A stretch of 56,600 nucleotides of DNA from Nitrospiraceae bacterium (GTDB taxonomy: Bacteria > Nitrospirota > Thermodesulfovibrionia > UBA6902). Below the pieces are notes generated by a model that was not told where the DNA came from, searched no databases, and was given only the letters and a program-made list of their open reading frames with translations. The stretch lies in NCBI GenBank assembly GCA_003599505.1, contig QZKO01000003.1, positions 1 through 56,600 on the forward strand, read 5' to 3'. Every line of letters begins with the position of its first letter. The stretch's first letter is position 1. Positions 8,271 through 16,355 of this stretch are shown here, in pieces. A program made the translations under genes and the position numbers.

Positions 8271-8891
8271 TCGTATCTGAACGTACTGGACACGATATGG
8301 AAAACGAAGAAGGTACAGGAGAGATTTGAGGCGCGGCTAATCCGTTATGCTGATGACTTTGTCGTATTGTGTAAAGGCAATACGGAGAGGATATTAAAGG
8401 GGATAAAGACAGTACTCGGGGACTTGCAATTAAGCCTTAACGAGGAAAAGACAAAAGTGGTAAACGCAAGGGAGGAGAGCTTCAACTTTCTTGGGTTTAC
8501 GATTAAGGTAAAGGAGAACCCGGGAACCGGAAAGAAATTTCCTTTAATAGTGCCGTCGAAGAAGGCGATGCGGCACATAAAGGCGGAGATAAAGAAACTG
8601 ACCTGCAGGCGGAACTCTGCATTACCGAAAGAGATAGTCGTCAGCAAAGTCAACGAGATCGTCAGAGGATGGGTGAACTATTTCTACTATGGAAACTGTA
8701 GCAATGACCTGCTGAAACTGAAGGGATATCTTGACGAAAGAATTAGGACGTACCTGCGACGCAAGCATCAGGTGAAGAATCGGGGATATAAAACATTCCC
8801 CTATCGGTACTTGTATGAAGACCTCGGCTTATATAAGATACCGACAACAGCCCCGTGGACTCAGAAAGTGAAAGCCTCTGGAAGAAGATGA
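8271..8891 (+). pseudogene. ltrA: Truncated group II intron reverse transcriptase/maturase
   Basis: The frame opens at 8271 with YLNVLD, the segment that normally follows SPLLSN in intron RTs, so everything before RT block 4/5 is lost. The catalytic RYADDFVVL box is retained at about 8340-8369. The thumb and maturase (GIIM) domain follows: VNEIVRGWVNYFYYG and RRKHQVKNRGY. The last 206 residues of an enzyme of about 420-480 remain. No start codon or ribosome site exists for it, and a TTG at 8367 lies inside the active-site block. Confidence 0.8.
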
Positions 8892-8987
8892 TTGGAAAGC
8901 CGTATTCGGGAAAACTGAATGTACGGTTTGATGAGGGGGAACTGGAGACAGGGCATCTCTTGCCACTGCGCCAGTTCTCTACTCTAC
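8271..8987 (+). mobile_element. 3' remnant of a group II intron (RT end, domains V and VI)
   Basis: The 3' end of a bacterial group II intron is present. After the reverse-transcriptase fragment, a 34-base domain V lies at about 8896-8929: AAGCCGTA pairs with TACGGTTT, inner stem TTCGG pairs with CTGAA, tetraloop-like GAAAA, and the catalytic AGC lies in the first strand. GATGAGGGGG and a domain VI-like stem follow, ending in CTCTAC near 8987. The 5' part of the intron is missing; the break is exactly at the RAYT-element border, so the intron is dead. Confidence 0.75.
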
Positions 8988-9032
8988 CCGTACGTTTCCC
9001 GTACGTTTCCGTACGTTTGACCCCGTACGTTT
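8988..9032 (+). repeat. Four irregular copies of CCGTACGTTT
   Basis: CCGTACGTTT occurs at 8988, 8999, 9009 and 9023, directly after the group II intron end. The last copy lies in TGACCCCGTACGTTTGACCC, which resembles TGACCCCGTACGCCTGACCC at 7151-7170 on the far side of the RAYT element. A related word also sits at the 8259-8270 junction. It looks like a scar of repeated insertion at one site. Confidence 0.6.
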
Positions 9033-9072
9033 GACCCGCTGCTTACCCGATTATACAAATATCAGCAATAAA

Positions 9073-9897
9073 TTAAGGTTCATTAATTATGCCTGCCTCC
9101 GTTACTAATTGAAAATTTAAGGTACCTTTTCGTTTAATTTTAATAATAGATTGCTCTCCACAATTTGAGCATTCAGTAAGTAATCTCATGCCTCCACCTT
9201 CAAGCGAGACATCATCTTTTGATAAAGGATGATCTGCACCGCAATATGCGCACTCCCATTCTATCTCAAGATATGGGGAAAGATTGATTTGAGGATTTCG
9301 CCACTGAATGCGATGAAGATTAGAGAATTCATCGATCTTAATCTTGGGATAAGAATCTGGGATATTGCACGGAAGTTCAAATTTATCTTCTTCATCTGAA
9401 AAGATATCCATATTTTTAAAGAACCTAAACTTTTTTGCTGTTAATGCTTGATAAATACCTCGAATAATTAAAATCATCCCTGTCCAGAAGAGTATTACGA
9501 ATAGAGTCCGCAAAAAAGTATGACTAGACAGCATAGGAACGACAGGTACTGTTATGATTATTAGCACAACTCCAAATAATGAGTTTTTAAGACCCCGCTT
9601 TCTTTCTAAGGAACGCTTCTTATTATGAATGTAGTTCAAGTCATCTTCATTACTAAATTCAAAGTCATAACCACATTCACAGATTTTCAATGTATTACTA
9701 ACGAACTTGTTGCAATATGGACATATTTTTTCAGTAATACCTATAGTCCGATCATTTCTTTCTAATAAGATATCTTGAATGACTTTTATAGACTCTTGCG
9801 TATATATACATTTCTCTTTGTTTTCTATATAAAGAATTCTTTCCAATTCGGAGGTACTCATATTTTCATATATTTTCTTAAGCTCCGCAGGATTCAT
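9073..9897 (-). CDS. Membrane protein with zinc-ribbon pairs, function unknown
   Basis: Residues 59-76 hold CPYCNKF and CECGY, a four-cysteine ribbon. Two adjacent membrane helices lie at about 103-147 (SLFGVVLIIITVPVVPM and TLFVILFWTGMILIIRG). The C-terminal part has a second ribbon, CAYCGADH then CSNCGE near 216-246. No family is recognised. The base composition is clearly more AT-rich than the flanking chromosome, which suggests transfer. An attC-like palindrome lies directly upstream of its start, so it may be a cassette gene. Confidence 0.6.
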   Translation of the reverse strand: MNPAELKKIYENMSTSELERILYIENKEKCIYTQESIKVIQDILLERNDRTIGITEKICPYCNKFVSNTLKICECGYDFEFSNEDDLNYIHNKKRSLERKRGLKNSLFGVVLIIITVPVVPMLSSHTFLRTLFVILFWTGMILIIRGIYQALTAKKFRFFKNMDIFSDEEDKFELPCNIPDSYPKIKIDEFSNLHRIQWRNPQINLSPYLEIEWECAYCGADHPLSKDDVSLEGGGMRLLTECSNCGEQSIIKIKRKGTLNFQLVTEAGIINEP

Positions 9898-9920
9898 GGC
9901 ATTAAATTATTTGTATCGTT

Positions 9921-9992
9921 CGCCATAACCGGCGGGCAAAAGCGTCGCTTCGCTCTGCTTTTGCCCGTCCGCGTTGATGGCGTTGTTAGGGC
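9921..9992 (-). repeat. attC-like long imperfect palindrome
   Basis: CGCCAT...ATGGCG form the outer arms (9921-9926 and 9977-9982). Inside them, AACCGGC and CGGGCAAAAGC-type segments pair with their complements around a short loop. GTTAGGGCG lies at 9986-9994, close to the integron core GTTRRRY. The length and bulged hairpin resemble an integron recombination site, but a matching second core on the 9905-9920 side is not clear and no integrase is in the window. Confidence 0.4.
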
Positions 9993-10393
9993 GTCTTTGC
10001 ATTTTTGATTGATGACGGTACTTCACCTGCGTGTTCAATGTTCAACACTTGCTTTGGCGTTTCTACTTTTGTGTTCATTTCGTGGCCGTAGGTATAGATA
10101 AGGTAGTTTTCAACCTCATCGACATTTGCGAGTGCCTCGTCGTCAAGTTGACCGACAAAAAGTTGCCCGCCATGCCTCAAACAACCTTCAATCCAATGAC
10201 GGTAGCCTGCGTTATAGCGGCCACTTGCATGAAGGTTGTCCTTTTTGCGCTTGTGACCACCAAAGAAGCTGTTGTGTGCCTTGCCCCAATAGAATGGCTT
10301 GTCGTTCCATTGATGAAGGTAAATGATGCGTGAAAAGTCTTTTGCCTCATCATAGCTACGGCAATGTTTCCATGTGATTTTCATTTGGCGCAT
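9986..10393 (-). CDS. GIY-YIG nuclease-like small protein
   Basis: This is a 135-residue protein in which IIYLHQW (about 23-29) and FYWGKA (34-39) match the two strands that name the GIY-YIG fold. They are followed by RYNAGYRHWI with an arginine and tyrosine, and EVENYLIYTYG near 93-103 supplies the expected metal-binding glutamate. GIY-YIG domains cut DNA in repair, restriction and mobile introns. Similarity is motif-level only. The start could be M1 (10393) or M4 (10384). It sits between two GTTAGGG-containing palindromes, in the layout of an integron-like cassette read on the minus strand. Confidence 0.55.
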   Translation of the reverse strand: MRQMKITWKHCRSYDEAKDFSRIIYLHQWNDKPFYWGKAHNSFFGGHKRKKDNLHASGRYNAGYRHWIEGCLRHGGQLFVGQLDDEALANVDEVENYLIYTYGHEMNTKVETPKQVLNIEHAGEVPSSIKNAKTP

Positions 10394-10733
10394 GCCTCAT
10401 TGAACCCTAACGCCATGGATATCTGTTAGGGTAATAAACATGAACTTTTCAATTCTCGAAAATATCGTTCTTCATCGCAACATATGTGAGTGTTAGTCTC
10501 TGGGAAGTAGCGATGTTCCAGAGAAAGCCCGCCCTTTATCCTGTGTAAGACTCGCCCCATGAGACAACCTGTATGAAAAAATGAAGAGCGTGATTTGATT
10601 CTAATCAGGGTAGAAGAGAAAATCAAGAAAAAAATCTTTGCCATACCTCTCTTGCCTTCCCCATCTTTGCTTAAACATTTCCACAAAAGATGCCGATAAC
10701 ATAAATAAATTCTTTCATGAAACAGGAGGACTT
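10394..10733. other. 340-base gene-free stretch before lemA
   Basis: At the left end an inverted repeat ACCCTAAC/GTTAGGGT (10404-10432) matches the cassette-border word next door. The rest is moderately AT-rich with no supported gene; an 86-codon minus-strand frame at 10426-10686 has no ribosome site or recognisable sequence. The lemA promoter should lie here, and the lemA ribosome site AGGAGG sits at 10724-10729. Confidence 0.5.
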
Positions 10734-11309
10734 ATGATCGGATGGATTTTATTGGGGGCGGTAGTACTGTTCGTACTGTGGGTGATTATAATTTTTAACA
10801 GCCTTATATCGCTCAGAAATAACGTCCAGAACGCCTGGAAGCAGATCGACGTCCAGTTAAAACGCAGGCATGACCTGATCCCGAACCTTGTCTCCTCTGT
10901 CAGAGGGGCGATGGAGTTTGAACAGGACACCCTTGAAAAGGTAATCAACGCGAGGGCAAAGGCGGTTTCCTCGGTCGGGACGCGGGACAGGGCCGGCGCT
11001 GAAAACATGCTCACTCAGACTTTAGGGAAACTTTTTGCGGTCATGGAGAATTATCCCGACCTTAAATCAAACGTGAATATCATGCAACTGCAGGAAGAGC
11101 TGACATCGACAGAGAATAAAGTCGGTTTCTCAAGACAATTATATAACGACCTCGTGGCGAATTACAGGACCAGGCAGGAAGTTTTTCCAAACAATATCAT
11201 CGCGTCACTGTTCAGCGGCTTTCAGAAGGAGGAATATTTTGAGGCCGCGCCCGCGGAACGGCTCGTGCCGCCGGTGAATATAAACATACGGAAAAGACAG
11301 ACCTGCTGA
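10734..11309 (+). CDS. lemA: LemA family membrane protein
   Basis: LemA proteins are small membrane-anchored helical proteins of unclear role, usually encoded beside an M48 peptidase, as here. One N-terminal membrane helix (GWILLGAVVLFVLWVIIIF, 3-21) is followed by the family signature SLRNNVQNAWKQIDVQLKRR and HDLIPNLV. FNYNR-type YNDLVANYRTRQEVFP lies near 145-160. It has 191 residues, normal length. ATG 10734 is chosen over an upstream in-frame ATG at 10638 because AGGAGG lies right before it and homologues begin at the membrane helix. Confidence 0.93.
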   Translation: MIGWILLGAVVLFVLWVIIIFNSLISLRNNVQNAWKQIDVQLKRRHDLIPNLVSSVRGAMEFEQDTLEKVINARAKAVSSVGTRDRAGAENMLTQTLGKLFAVMENYPDLKSNVNIMQLQEELTSTENKVGFSRQLYNDLVANYRTRQEVFPNNIIASLFSGFQKEEYFEAAPAERLVPPVNINIRKRQTC

Positions 11310-11346
11310 CAAAATAAGTAAAGGCTGTACGCCTTGCGGCAAATAA

Positions 11347-12963
11347 ATGCCCATTACTTTTATTGATATTGAGCGTCAGAAGAGCTGGCGGATCATCATC
11401 TTTCTGTCTGTACTCATCGCGCTGTATTTCATGATATCCATCGTGATAGTCGCGCCTTTTTACCTGACGTTTCCGTTAGGGATATCTTTCCATGGGCCCT
11501 TTCCCCCCGGACCGTCGACCTTTATAAAGGTTTTTATTTTTTCCATAGTCATAGCCTCCATACATTTCTGTCTCTCTTCCCTGAACGCGGTTGAATATAT
11601 AAAGAAAGGCCTCGGCGCGATTGAACCGGACAAGGAAGATGAAATTCACAGGCAACTGGTGAATATCGTGGATGAGATACAGATCGCAGCCGGCGGAAAA
11701 GTCAAAATTCAATGCCTGGTCATCCCGACCCTTTCAGTAAACGCGCTGTCGGCAGTGGACCTCAGGGGGCGGGCGATAATCGCGATTACGGAAGGGCTGC
11801 TGTCGAGGCTTTCAAGGCCGCAGCTTGAAACGGTAGTCGCGCATGAAGCTTACCACATCCTTTCGGGGGACTGCCTTGAGACAACGGCCGCGGCCAGCCT
11901 GTTCGCGATACCGTCTTCCGCAATTGACAAGGCGGGCGCCGCCTCTGAAGGCCGCATATTCCTTGCGCCGGCATTCCTTTTCGCGTGGCTTATGGTAAAG
12001 GTCAGTTATATCCTGAACATGTTTGTCTCGCGGGAGCGTGAATACCGGGCGGACGCCGGAGCGGTCCGCATGACAAGGAACCCGTTGGCGCTGGCGGAGG
12101 TTTTGTACATGCTCTCACGGCACTGGAAAGGAGCGGGCTGCATAGGGGCCGGGATTGAAATGCTCTGTATCATGAATACCTCGGACAGCGCTCTCGATGA
12201 ATCAGAGGGCTGGTTGGCGGACCTCATGTCAACCCATCCCCCTGTCAACAAAAGGATAAAAATACTTTTGAATATGGCGCGCGCGGGGCTTTCCGCGCTT
12301 AAGGACCGGTTGAAGGAAGGGCCCGGGGGAAATTTCACCGAGACGTCCCGGGAACTTTTTTACGCCCTCGATAACAAATATCAGTGGCAGGGCCCTTTTA
12401 CCATGACGGAACTTGCCCTGCTGCCGTGGCTGTCCGCTGATACGTGGACCAGCAACAACGGCGACGCGGTGGCGAAGGCATCGCAGACACCTCTCGCGGA
12501 GGTTATATTCACGAAACGGTTTGCAGATGACAGGAGGGCCGTATCGGGTTATCTTTGTCCTTCCTGCCGTCATCCGCTGACGCCGGAGACATATGAGAAA
12601 ACAAAAATATACCGGTGCGGATTTTGCGGCGGAGCGCTGGTGGACGACGTCAAGCTGCCGCGGATAATCGTGAGAAAGGACGTAAGATATTCAGAAAGGA
12701 TCACCGCGCTGTCAAGAATGACGCTCAGTGAAAATCAGCTCAAAACAATTAACAGGAATAAAAACAGGTCCGCCGGGGCGGTAAATCTCCTGCATTGTCC
12801 GAAATGCGGAAGCAGGATGAACAGGACCTTCTACAGTATGGCTTATCCGGTTGAGCTGGACCGGTGCAGTTACTGCGGCCTGAGCTGGTTTGAAAATGAC
12901 GAGCTCGAAATACTACAGTGCATGATAGACAACAGGATGGCATCGACAAACCCGTCTCTCTGA
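11347..12963 (+). CDS. M48 (HtpX-like) metallopeptidase with GYF-type insert and two zinc ribbons
   Basis: This is a membrane zinc peptidase. Two N-terminal membrane helices (about 14-40 and 57-75) precede AHEAYHI (HExxH at 166-170). A third hydrophobic stretch near 209-225 leads to the third zinc ligand in SREREYRADA. After the peptidase domain comes a GYF_2/DUF4339-like piece (YQWQGPFTMTEL). Two zinc ribbons follow: CPSCRHPL...CGFCGGAL, and CPKCGSRM...CSYCGLSWFE of TFIIB type. It lies 37 bases after lemA, so the two probably form an operon. The M48 core is about 300 residues; the 538-residue length comes from the extra sensor-like modules, perhaps used in substrate or partner recognition. 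Confidence 0.88.
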   Translation: MPITFIDIERQKSWRIIIFLSVLIALYFMISIVIVAPFYLTFPLGISFHGPFPPGPSTFIKVFIFSIVIASIHFCLSSLNAVEYIKKGLGAIEPDKEDEIHRQLVNIVDEIQIAAGGKVKIQCLVIPTLSVNALSAVDLRGRAIIAITEGLLSRLSRPQLETVVAHEAYHILSGDCLETTAAASLFAIPSSAIDKAGAASEGRIFLAPAFLFAWLMVKVSYILNMFVSREREYRADAGAVRMTRNPLALAEVLYMLSRHWKGAGCIGAGIEMLCIMNTSDSALDESEGWLADLMSTHPPVNKRIKILLNMARAGLSALKDRLKEGPGGNFTETSRELFYALDNKYQWQGPFTMTELALLPWLSADTWTSNNGDAVAKASQTPLAEVIFTKRFADDRRAVSGYLCPSCRHPLTPETYEKTKIYRCGFCGGALVDDVKLPRIIVRKDVRYSERITALSRMTLSENQLKTINRNKNRSAGAVNLLHCPKCGSRMNRTFYSMAYPVELDRCSYCGLSWFENDELEILQCMIDNRMASTNPSL

Positions 12964-12978
12964 TGGTATGTTAATTTC

Positions 12979-13794
12979 ATGAAGGCGGGCTTTTATCAGT
13001 TCAGTCCGGCATTCGGGGAAAAAGAGGAAAATATCCGGAAGGTCCGGTCCGCGGTAAAGGATGCGGACATCGACCTCCTTGTGCTTCCCGAATTTTTTGC
13101 GACGGGCTATCAGTTCATTTCCGGGGAAGAAGTGGCGGAGCTCGCTGAACCCGTACCTCATGGACACACAACCGAAGCGCTGACGGCTTTGTCCCTTGAA
13201 AAAGGCATTTATATTGCGGCAGGGCTGCCTGAAAGACACAGAGACCGGTTTTACAATTCCGCTGTGCTCACGGGCCCGGAGGGTTTTATCGGCGTTTACC
13301 GCAAGACGCATCTCTTCTTCGAAGAAACACTTTACTTCACACCGGGCGATACAGGGTTCAGGGTATGGGACACGAAGATCGGGAATATCGGCGTCATGAT
13401 ATGCTTTGACTGGTTTTTTCCCGAGGCGGCGAGGGCCCTTGCCCTGTCAGGCGCTGATGTTATCGCGCACCCCGCGAACCTGGTCCTGCCGTACTGTCCT
13501 GATTCCATGCCTGTGAGGTGCCTTGAAAACAGGGTATTCGCCGTGACTGCCAACAGGATTGGAGAGGAAAGCAGAAAAGAGGGAAAGCCCCTCAGGTTTA
13601 TAGGCAAAAGCGAAATCGTTTCTCCTGACGGCAGGATACTGGTACGAGCACCTGAAGACGAAGAGGCGCTGATGACAGCGGAAATCGACCCGAAGGCGGC
13701 AAGAGACAAGAGGTTAAACCCCTTTAATGACATGTTCAGGGACAGAAGGCCGGAGATGTACGGGAAATCCGGAAGAGGCAATCAAAGGTCATGA
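12979..13794 (+). CDS. Carbon-nitrogen hydrolase (nitrilase superfamily)
   Basis: It hydrolyses a non-peptide C-N bond (amide, carbamoyl or nitrile); the substrate is not determinable. The Glu-Lys-Cys triad is intact: E38 in LVLPEF, K109 in YRKTHLF and C142 in VMICFDWFFPE. The 271-residue length fits the omega-amidase/N-carbamoyl hydrolase branch. It is cytosolic. The gene follows the M48 gene by 15 bases and overlaps mnmA by four (ATGA), so it is co-transcribed with both. TATGTT shortly before the ATG could be a -10 for an extra internal leaderless start. Confidence 0.88.
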   Translation: MKAGFYQFSPAFGEKEENIRKVRSAVKDADIDLLVLPEFFATGYQFISGEEVAELAEPVPHGHTTEALTALSLEKGIYIAAGLPERHRDRFYNSAVLTGPEGFIGVYRKTHLFFEETLYFTPGDTGFRVWDTKIGNIGVMICFDWFFPEAARALALSGADVIAHPANLVLPYCPDSMPVRCLENRVFAVTANRIGEESRKEGKPLRFIGKSEIVSPDGRILVRAPEDEEALMTAEIDPKAARDKRLNPFNDMFRDRRPEMYGKSGRGNQRS

Positions 13795-14906
13795 AAGTGA
13801 TTGTCGCCATGAGCGGCGGCGTTGATTCATCAGTTGCCGCTTATCTCCTCAAGAAACAGGGCCATGAAGTGACGGGACTGAGCTTTGAACTGTGGGACAG
13901 ACGGGACTTGCAGGGATCAAACGTGTGCTGCTCTGTTGAAACCATTGAGCTTGCGAAAGCGGTCGCGAAAAGGGTGGGAATAGAGCATTACACGGTGGAT
14001 GTGCGAGATGCCTTCTACACGCACGTGATCGAGGGCTTCTGTGAGGCCTACCTTGACGGTATAACGCCGAACCCGTGCATCCTGTGCAACAAATATATAA
14101 AATTTGATTTCCTTCTTCAAAAGGCAGGGGAGCTTGGAGCGGAGCTCGTTGCCACAGGCCATTACGCGAGGATAGAGAGAGGCGAGAGGCGAGAGGCAAG
14201 GGGCAAGGGGGAAAAAATTCAAGATTCAAAATTCAAAATTCAAGAAGCCCGTTACTCGTTACTCAAGGGTATTGACTCCAAAAAAGACCAGTCATATGTA
14301 TTGTACGTAATGAAGCAGGAAGAGCTTTCAAAGACACTGTTTCCACTTGGTGGGCTAAGGAAAGAAAATACAAGGGATATCGCGAAAGAGCTCGGCCTTG
14401 AAACAGCCTTGCGTCCGGAAAGCCAGGAAATATGCTTTGTCGGCAATGAGAAATATATTGATTTCATAAAGGGGTTCGCTCCTGAATCCCTGAACCCGGG
14501 ACCTGTTGTTAATATGGAAGGGAAGGTATTGGGTGAACACAAGGGTATCGCGTTTTATACCATCGGACAGAGAAAAAGACTCGGGATATCTTCATTAAAA
14601 CCGCATTATGTTGTTCGCATAGACCGGGTTAAAAATACAGTTGTTGTCGGTTCTAAGGTAGATGCAATGGTGAAAAATTTCAGGGTCACGGCCTTAAACT
14701 GGATATCCGTCGACACACTGGCAGGTCCTGTCCGGGCCTCTGTCAAAGTCAGATCAGCCATGAAAGAAGCCCCGGCAATATTGACCCCTGAAAAAGACGG
14801 CGGGGTGTTTGTAGGCTTTGACGAACCGCAGTGGGCGCCTGCTCCGGGACAGAGCGCGGTATTTTATGATGACGACATAGTCCTCGGCGGGGGCATAATC
14901 AGATAA
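13791..14906 (+). CDS. mnmA: tRNA-specific 2-thiouridylase MnmA, with a repeat-derived insertion
   Basis: MnmA adenylates and thiolates U34 of tRNA-Glu, Gln and Lys. The PP-loop SGGVDSS lies at 8-14 and LVATGHYAR near 119-127. The nucleophile cysteine sits in NPCILCN (C96 and C99), and the persulfide cysteine C215 in QEICFVGN. With cysteine at both 96 and 99 it has a CxxC+C arrangement rather than the DxxC of E. coli, an arrangement linked with Fe-S-dependent thiolases; that link is inference. Residues about 129-153 (positions 14171-14252) are an insertion of degenerate tandem repeats absent from E. coli MnmA, placed between the conserved HYAR and SLLKGID. The total is 371 residues. Confidence 0.95.
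   Translation: MKVIVAMSGGVDSSVAAYLLKKQGHEVTGLSFELWDRRDLQGSNVCCSVETIELAKAVAKRVGIEHYTVDVRDAFYTHVIEGFCEAYLDGITPNPCILCNKYIKFDFLLQKAGELGAELVATGHYARIERGERREARGKGEKIQDSKFKIQEARYSLLKGIDSKKDQSYVLYVMKQEELSKTLFPLGGLRKENTRDIAKELGLETALRPESQEICFVGNEKYIDFIKGFAPESLNPGPVVNMEGKVLGEHKGIAFYTIGQRKRLGISSLKPHYVVRIDRVKNTVVVGSKVDAMVKNFRVTALNWISVDTLAGPVRASVKVRSAMKEAPAILTPEKDGGVFVGFDEPQWAPAPGQSAVFYDDDIVLGGGIIR
14171..14268 (+). repeat. Degenerate tandem repeats inside mnmA
   Basis: Three short-period blocks run together: GGCGAGA/GGCAAGG units (14180-14211), ATTCAAG/ATTCAAA units (14217-14245) and a doubled GTTACTC (14250-14264). They keep the reading frame and encode the charged loop of about 25 residues in MnmA. Related purine-rich units occur in mqnE (28529) and thiL (54611). 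Confidence 0.85.
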
Positions 14907-14948
14907 TATTAAATAAAAATTTCTGTTTTATTTTTTAAAATTTCATTG

Positions 14949-14954
14949 TATACT
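14949..14954 (+). promoter_or_regulatory. -10-like TATACT placed for a leaderless mRNA
   Basis: TATACT ends eight bases before ATG 14963 with no Shine-Dalgarno between them. No good -35 is visible. Confidence 0.4.
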
Positions 14955-14962
14955 TATCTGCG

Positions 14963-15934
14963 ATGCCGAAATACAGGATAGGATGCAGCGGATTTCTATA
15001 TGATTCGTGGAAAGGGGTCTTCTATCCTGAAGACCTCCCGCACAGATGGTGGCTTTCCTTTTACATGGGGAAGTTCAACTCTGTTGAGCTGAATGTCACC
15101 TTTTACAGGCTCCTGAAAAAAGAGGCCTTTGAAAGGTGGTACAAGGAAACCGCGCCTGATTTTGTGTTCTGCCTGAAAGGAAGCAGGTTTATAACACATG
15201 TCAAGAAACTTAAGGACGTTGAACTGCCGCTTTCAACTTTCTTCAATGCAACGGCCCCCCTGCTTGAAAAACTGCATGTTATCCTCTGGCAACTGCCGCC
15301 GAACCTGAAGCTTAATATGAAGAACCTCGAGGACTTCATCGAAAACCTGAAGCAGTATCCTGTCCGTCACGCCTTTGAGTTCAGGCATAAAAGCTGGCTT
15401 ACAAAAAAGGTCTTCAACCTCCTGTCAGCGGCGAACATGGCTGTATGCACGGCTGACTGGCCGGATTTTGTTAACGATGTCCCGGCCACCGCCAACTTTA
15501 TCTATATTCGCCGGCACGGCGAAGGTGGAAACTATTCAACAAATTATACAACTGAACAGTTAAAGCGTGACGCCGCGATGATAAAAGAATACCTGAAACA
15601 GGGCAAGGACGTATATTGTTACTTCAACAACGACGCCTTTGCATATGCCCCCAGGAACGCGATAGAGCTTCGGGATATTCTCGAAGCGACTCTCCCGAAG
15701 TCTTTAACGGAGAAGGCCGGGGAGAAAAAAATAAAGGCGGAAAAGAAGAAACCGGAAAAGAAAAAGCCGCAGAAGAAAGAGCCTGTAAAAAAGCAAGTCA
15801 CGAAGAAAAAACCGGTCAAAAAGAAGACCGCGCCTAAAAAAGCCGCTGCAAAGACCGTTAAGAAAACCCCCAAAAAACCGGCCGGGAAACCTGCAAAGAA
15901 GGCTCCGCCGAAAAAAGGCCAAAAAAGAAAGTAG
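14963..15934 (+). CDS. DUF72 (YecE-like) protein with a Lys/Pro/Ala-rich histone-like tail
   Basis: Residues 1-250 are a DUF72 TIM-barrel-like domain: RIGCSGFLYDSWKGVFYP at the start, NSVELNVTFYRL near 39-50, FEFRHKSW near 138-145, and YCYFNNDAFAYAPRNA near 215-230. The biochemical role of the family is unknown. The last 75 residues are made almost only of Lys, Pro, Ala and Thr in KKP- and KKA-type units, like bacterial histone H1-like proteins. This suggests nucleic-acid binding. The tail is absent from typical DUF72 proteins (about 240-280 residues). Confidence 0.88.
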   Translation: MPKYRIGCSGFLYDSWKGVFYPEDLPHRWWLSFYMGKFNSVELNVTFYRLLKKEAFERWYKETAPDFVFCLKGSRFITHVKKLKDVELPLSTFFNATAPLLEKLHVILWQLPPNLKLNMKNLEDFIENLKQYPVRHAFEFRHKSWLTKKVFNLLSAANMAVCTADWPDFVNDVPATANFIYIRRHGEGGNYSTNYTTEQLKRDAAMIKEYLKQGKDVYCYFNNDAFAYAPRNAIELRDILEATLPKSLTEKAGEKKIKAEKKKPEKKKPQKKEPVKKQVTKKKPVKKKTAPKKAAAKTVKKTPKKPAGKPAKKAPPKKGQKRK

Positions 15935-15942
15935 ACAGGATT

Positions 15943-16013
15943 TTCAGAGAAAACAGCAAATCTGTCGTGGTTGTTGTAACGCTTGACGAAAAGGGCGAGC
16001 CGATAAGTCACGG
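15943..16013 (+). pseudogene. Fragment of a second copy of the downstream protease gene
   Basis: These 71 bases match 16856-16926, inside the intact protease-TPR gene, with about seven mismatches. They still encode FRENSKSVVVVVTLDEKGEP followed by ISHG against FKENSKAVVVVVTLDKKGEP in the intact gene. The match breaks off just before the stop of the DUF5615 gene. The differences include amino-acid changes, so it looks like an older diverged paralogue truncated by insertion of the DUF433/DUF5615 module. Confidence 0.75.
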
Positions 16014-16019
16014 GATGAT

Positions 16020-16355
16020 TTAGACATACATCAACTGGTTTTTTATGGAATCAGACGAGTAAAATTCAAGAAGGCGGGCAATTCTCCGCGCTAATTCATA
16101 AACATTCCTTCTTGTGGCGATGATAATGCCAAAGTGCTCTTTATTTGCCTTAATAAACTCTGCATACAACTTCTCGTAATGAACTCTATTATGTGTTAAA
16201 AATGTGCATTTGAGTTTTATTGCGTGTTCAAGTTGTTCACGGTCGGATCTTGTGAGCATTTTTTCATCGAGAGGCGTAACGACAGAATACCCTTTTGCTG
16301 CAAGCAAAGGTTTTAACAGAACATCAACGTCTTCATCAAGGTAGATGGAAATCAA
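16020..16355 (-). CDS. DUF5615 PIN-like protein (putative toxin)
   Basis: This 111-residue protein starts YLDEDVDVLLKPLLAAKGY, the first acidic strand of PIN-like DUF5615 proteins. FLTHNRVHYEKL near 62-73 holds the second acidic/asparagine site, and GIIIATRRNVYELARRI follows. PIN-like enzymes are usually RNases. It overlaps the upstream DUF433 gene by four bases, a frequent pairing regarded as toxin-antitoxin-like. Activity is inferred, not shown. The pair is read opposite to its neighbours and lies between a gene relic and its intact copy. Confidence 0.75.
   Translation of the reverse strand: MISIYLDEDVDVLLKPLLAAKGYSVVTPLDEKMLTRSDREQLEHAIKLKCTFLTHNRVHYEKLYAEFIKANKEHFGIIIATRRNVYELARRIARLLEFYSSDSIKNQLMYV

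Noticed and set aside
8271-8891. A retron or diversity-generating reverse transcriptase
   Set aside because: The maturase domain and the following domain V and VI identify a group II intron, and no template or variable repeats are present.
10426-10686. 86-residue minus-strand frame before lemA
   Set aside because: No ribosome site, no recognisable sequence and biased composition; likely chance.
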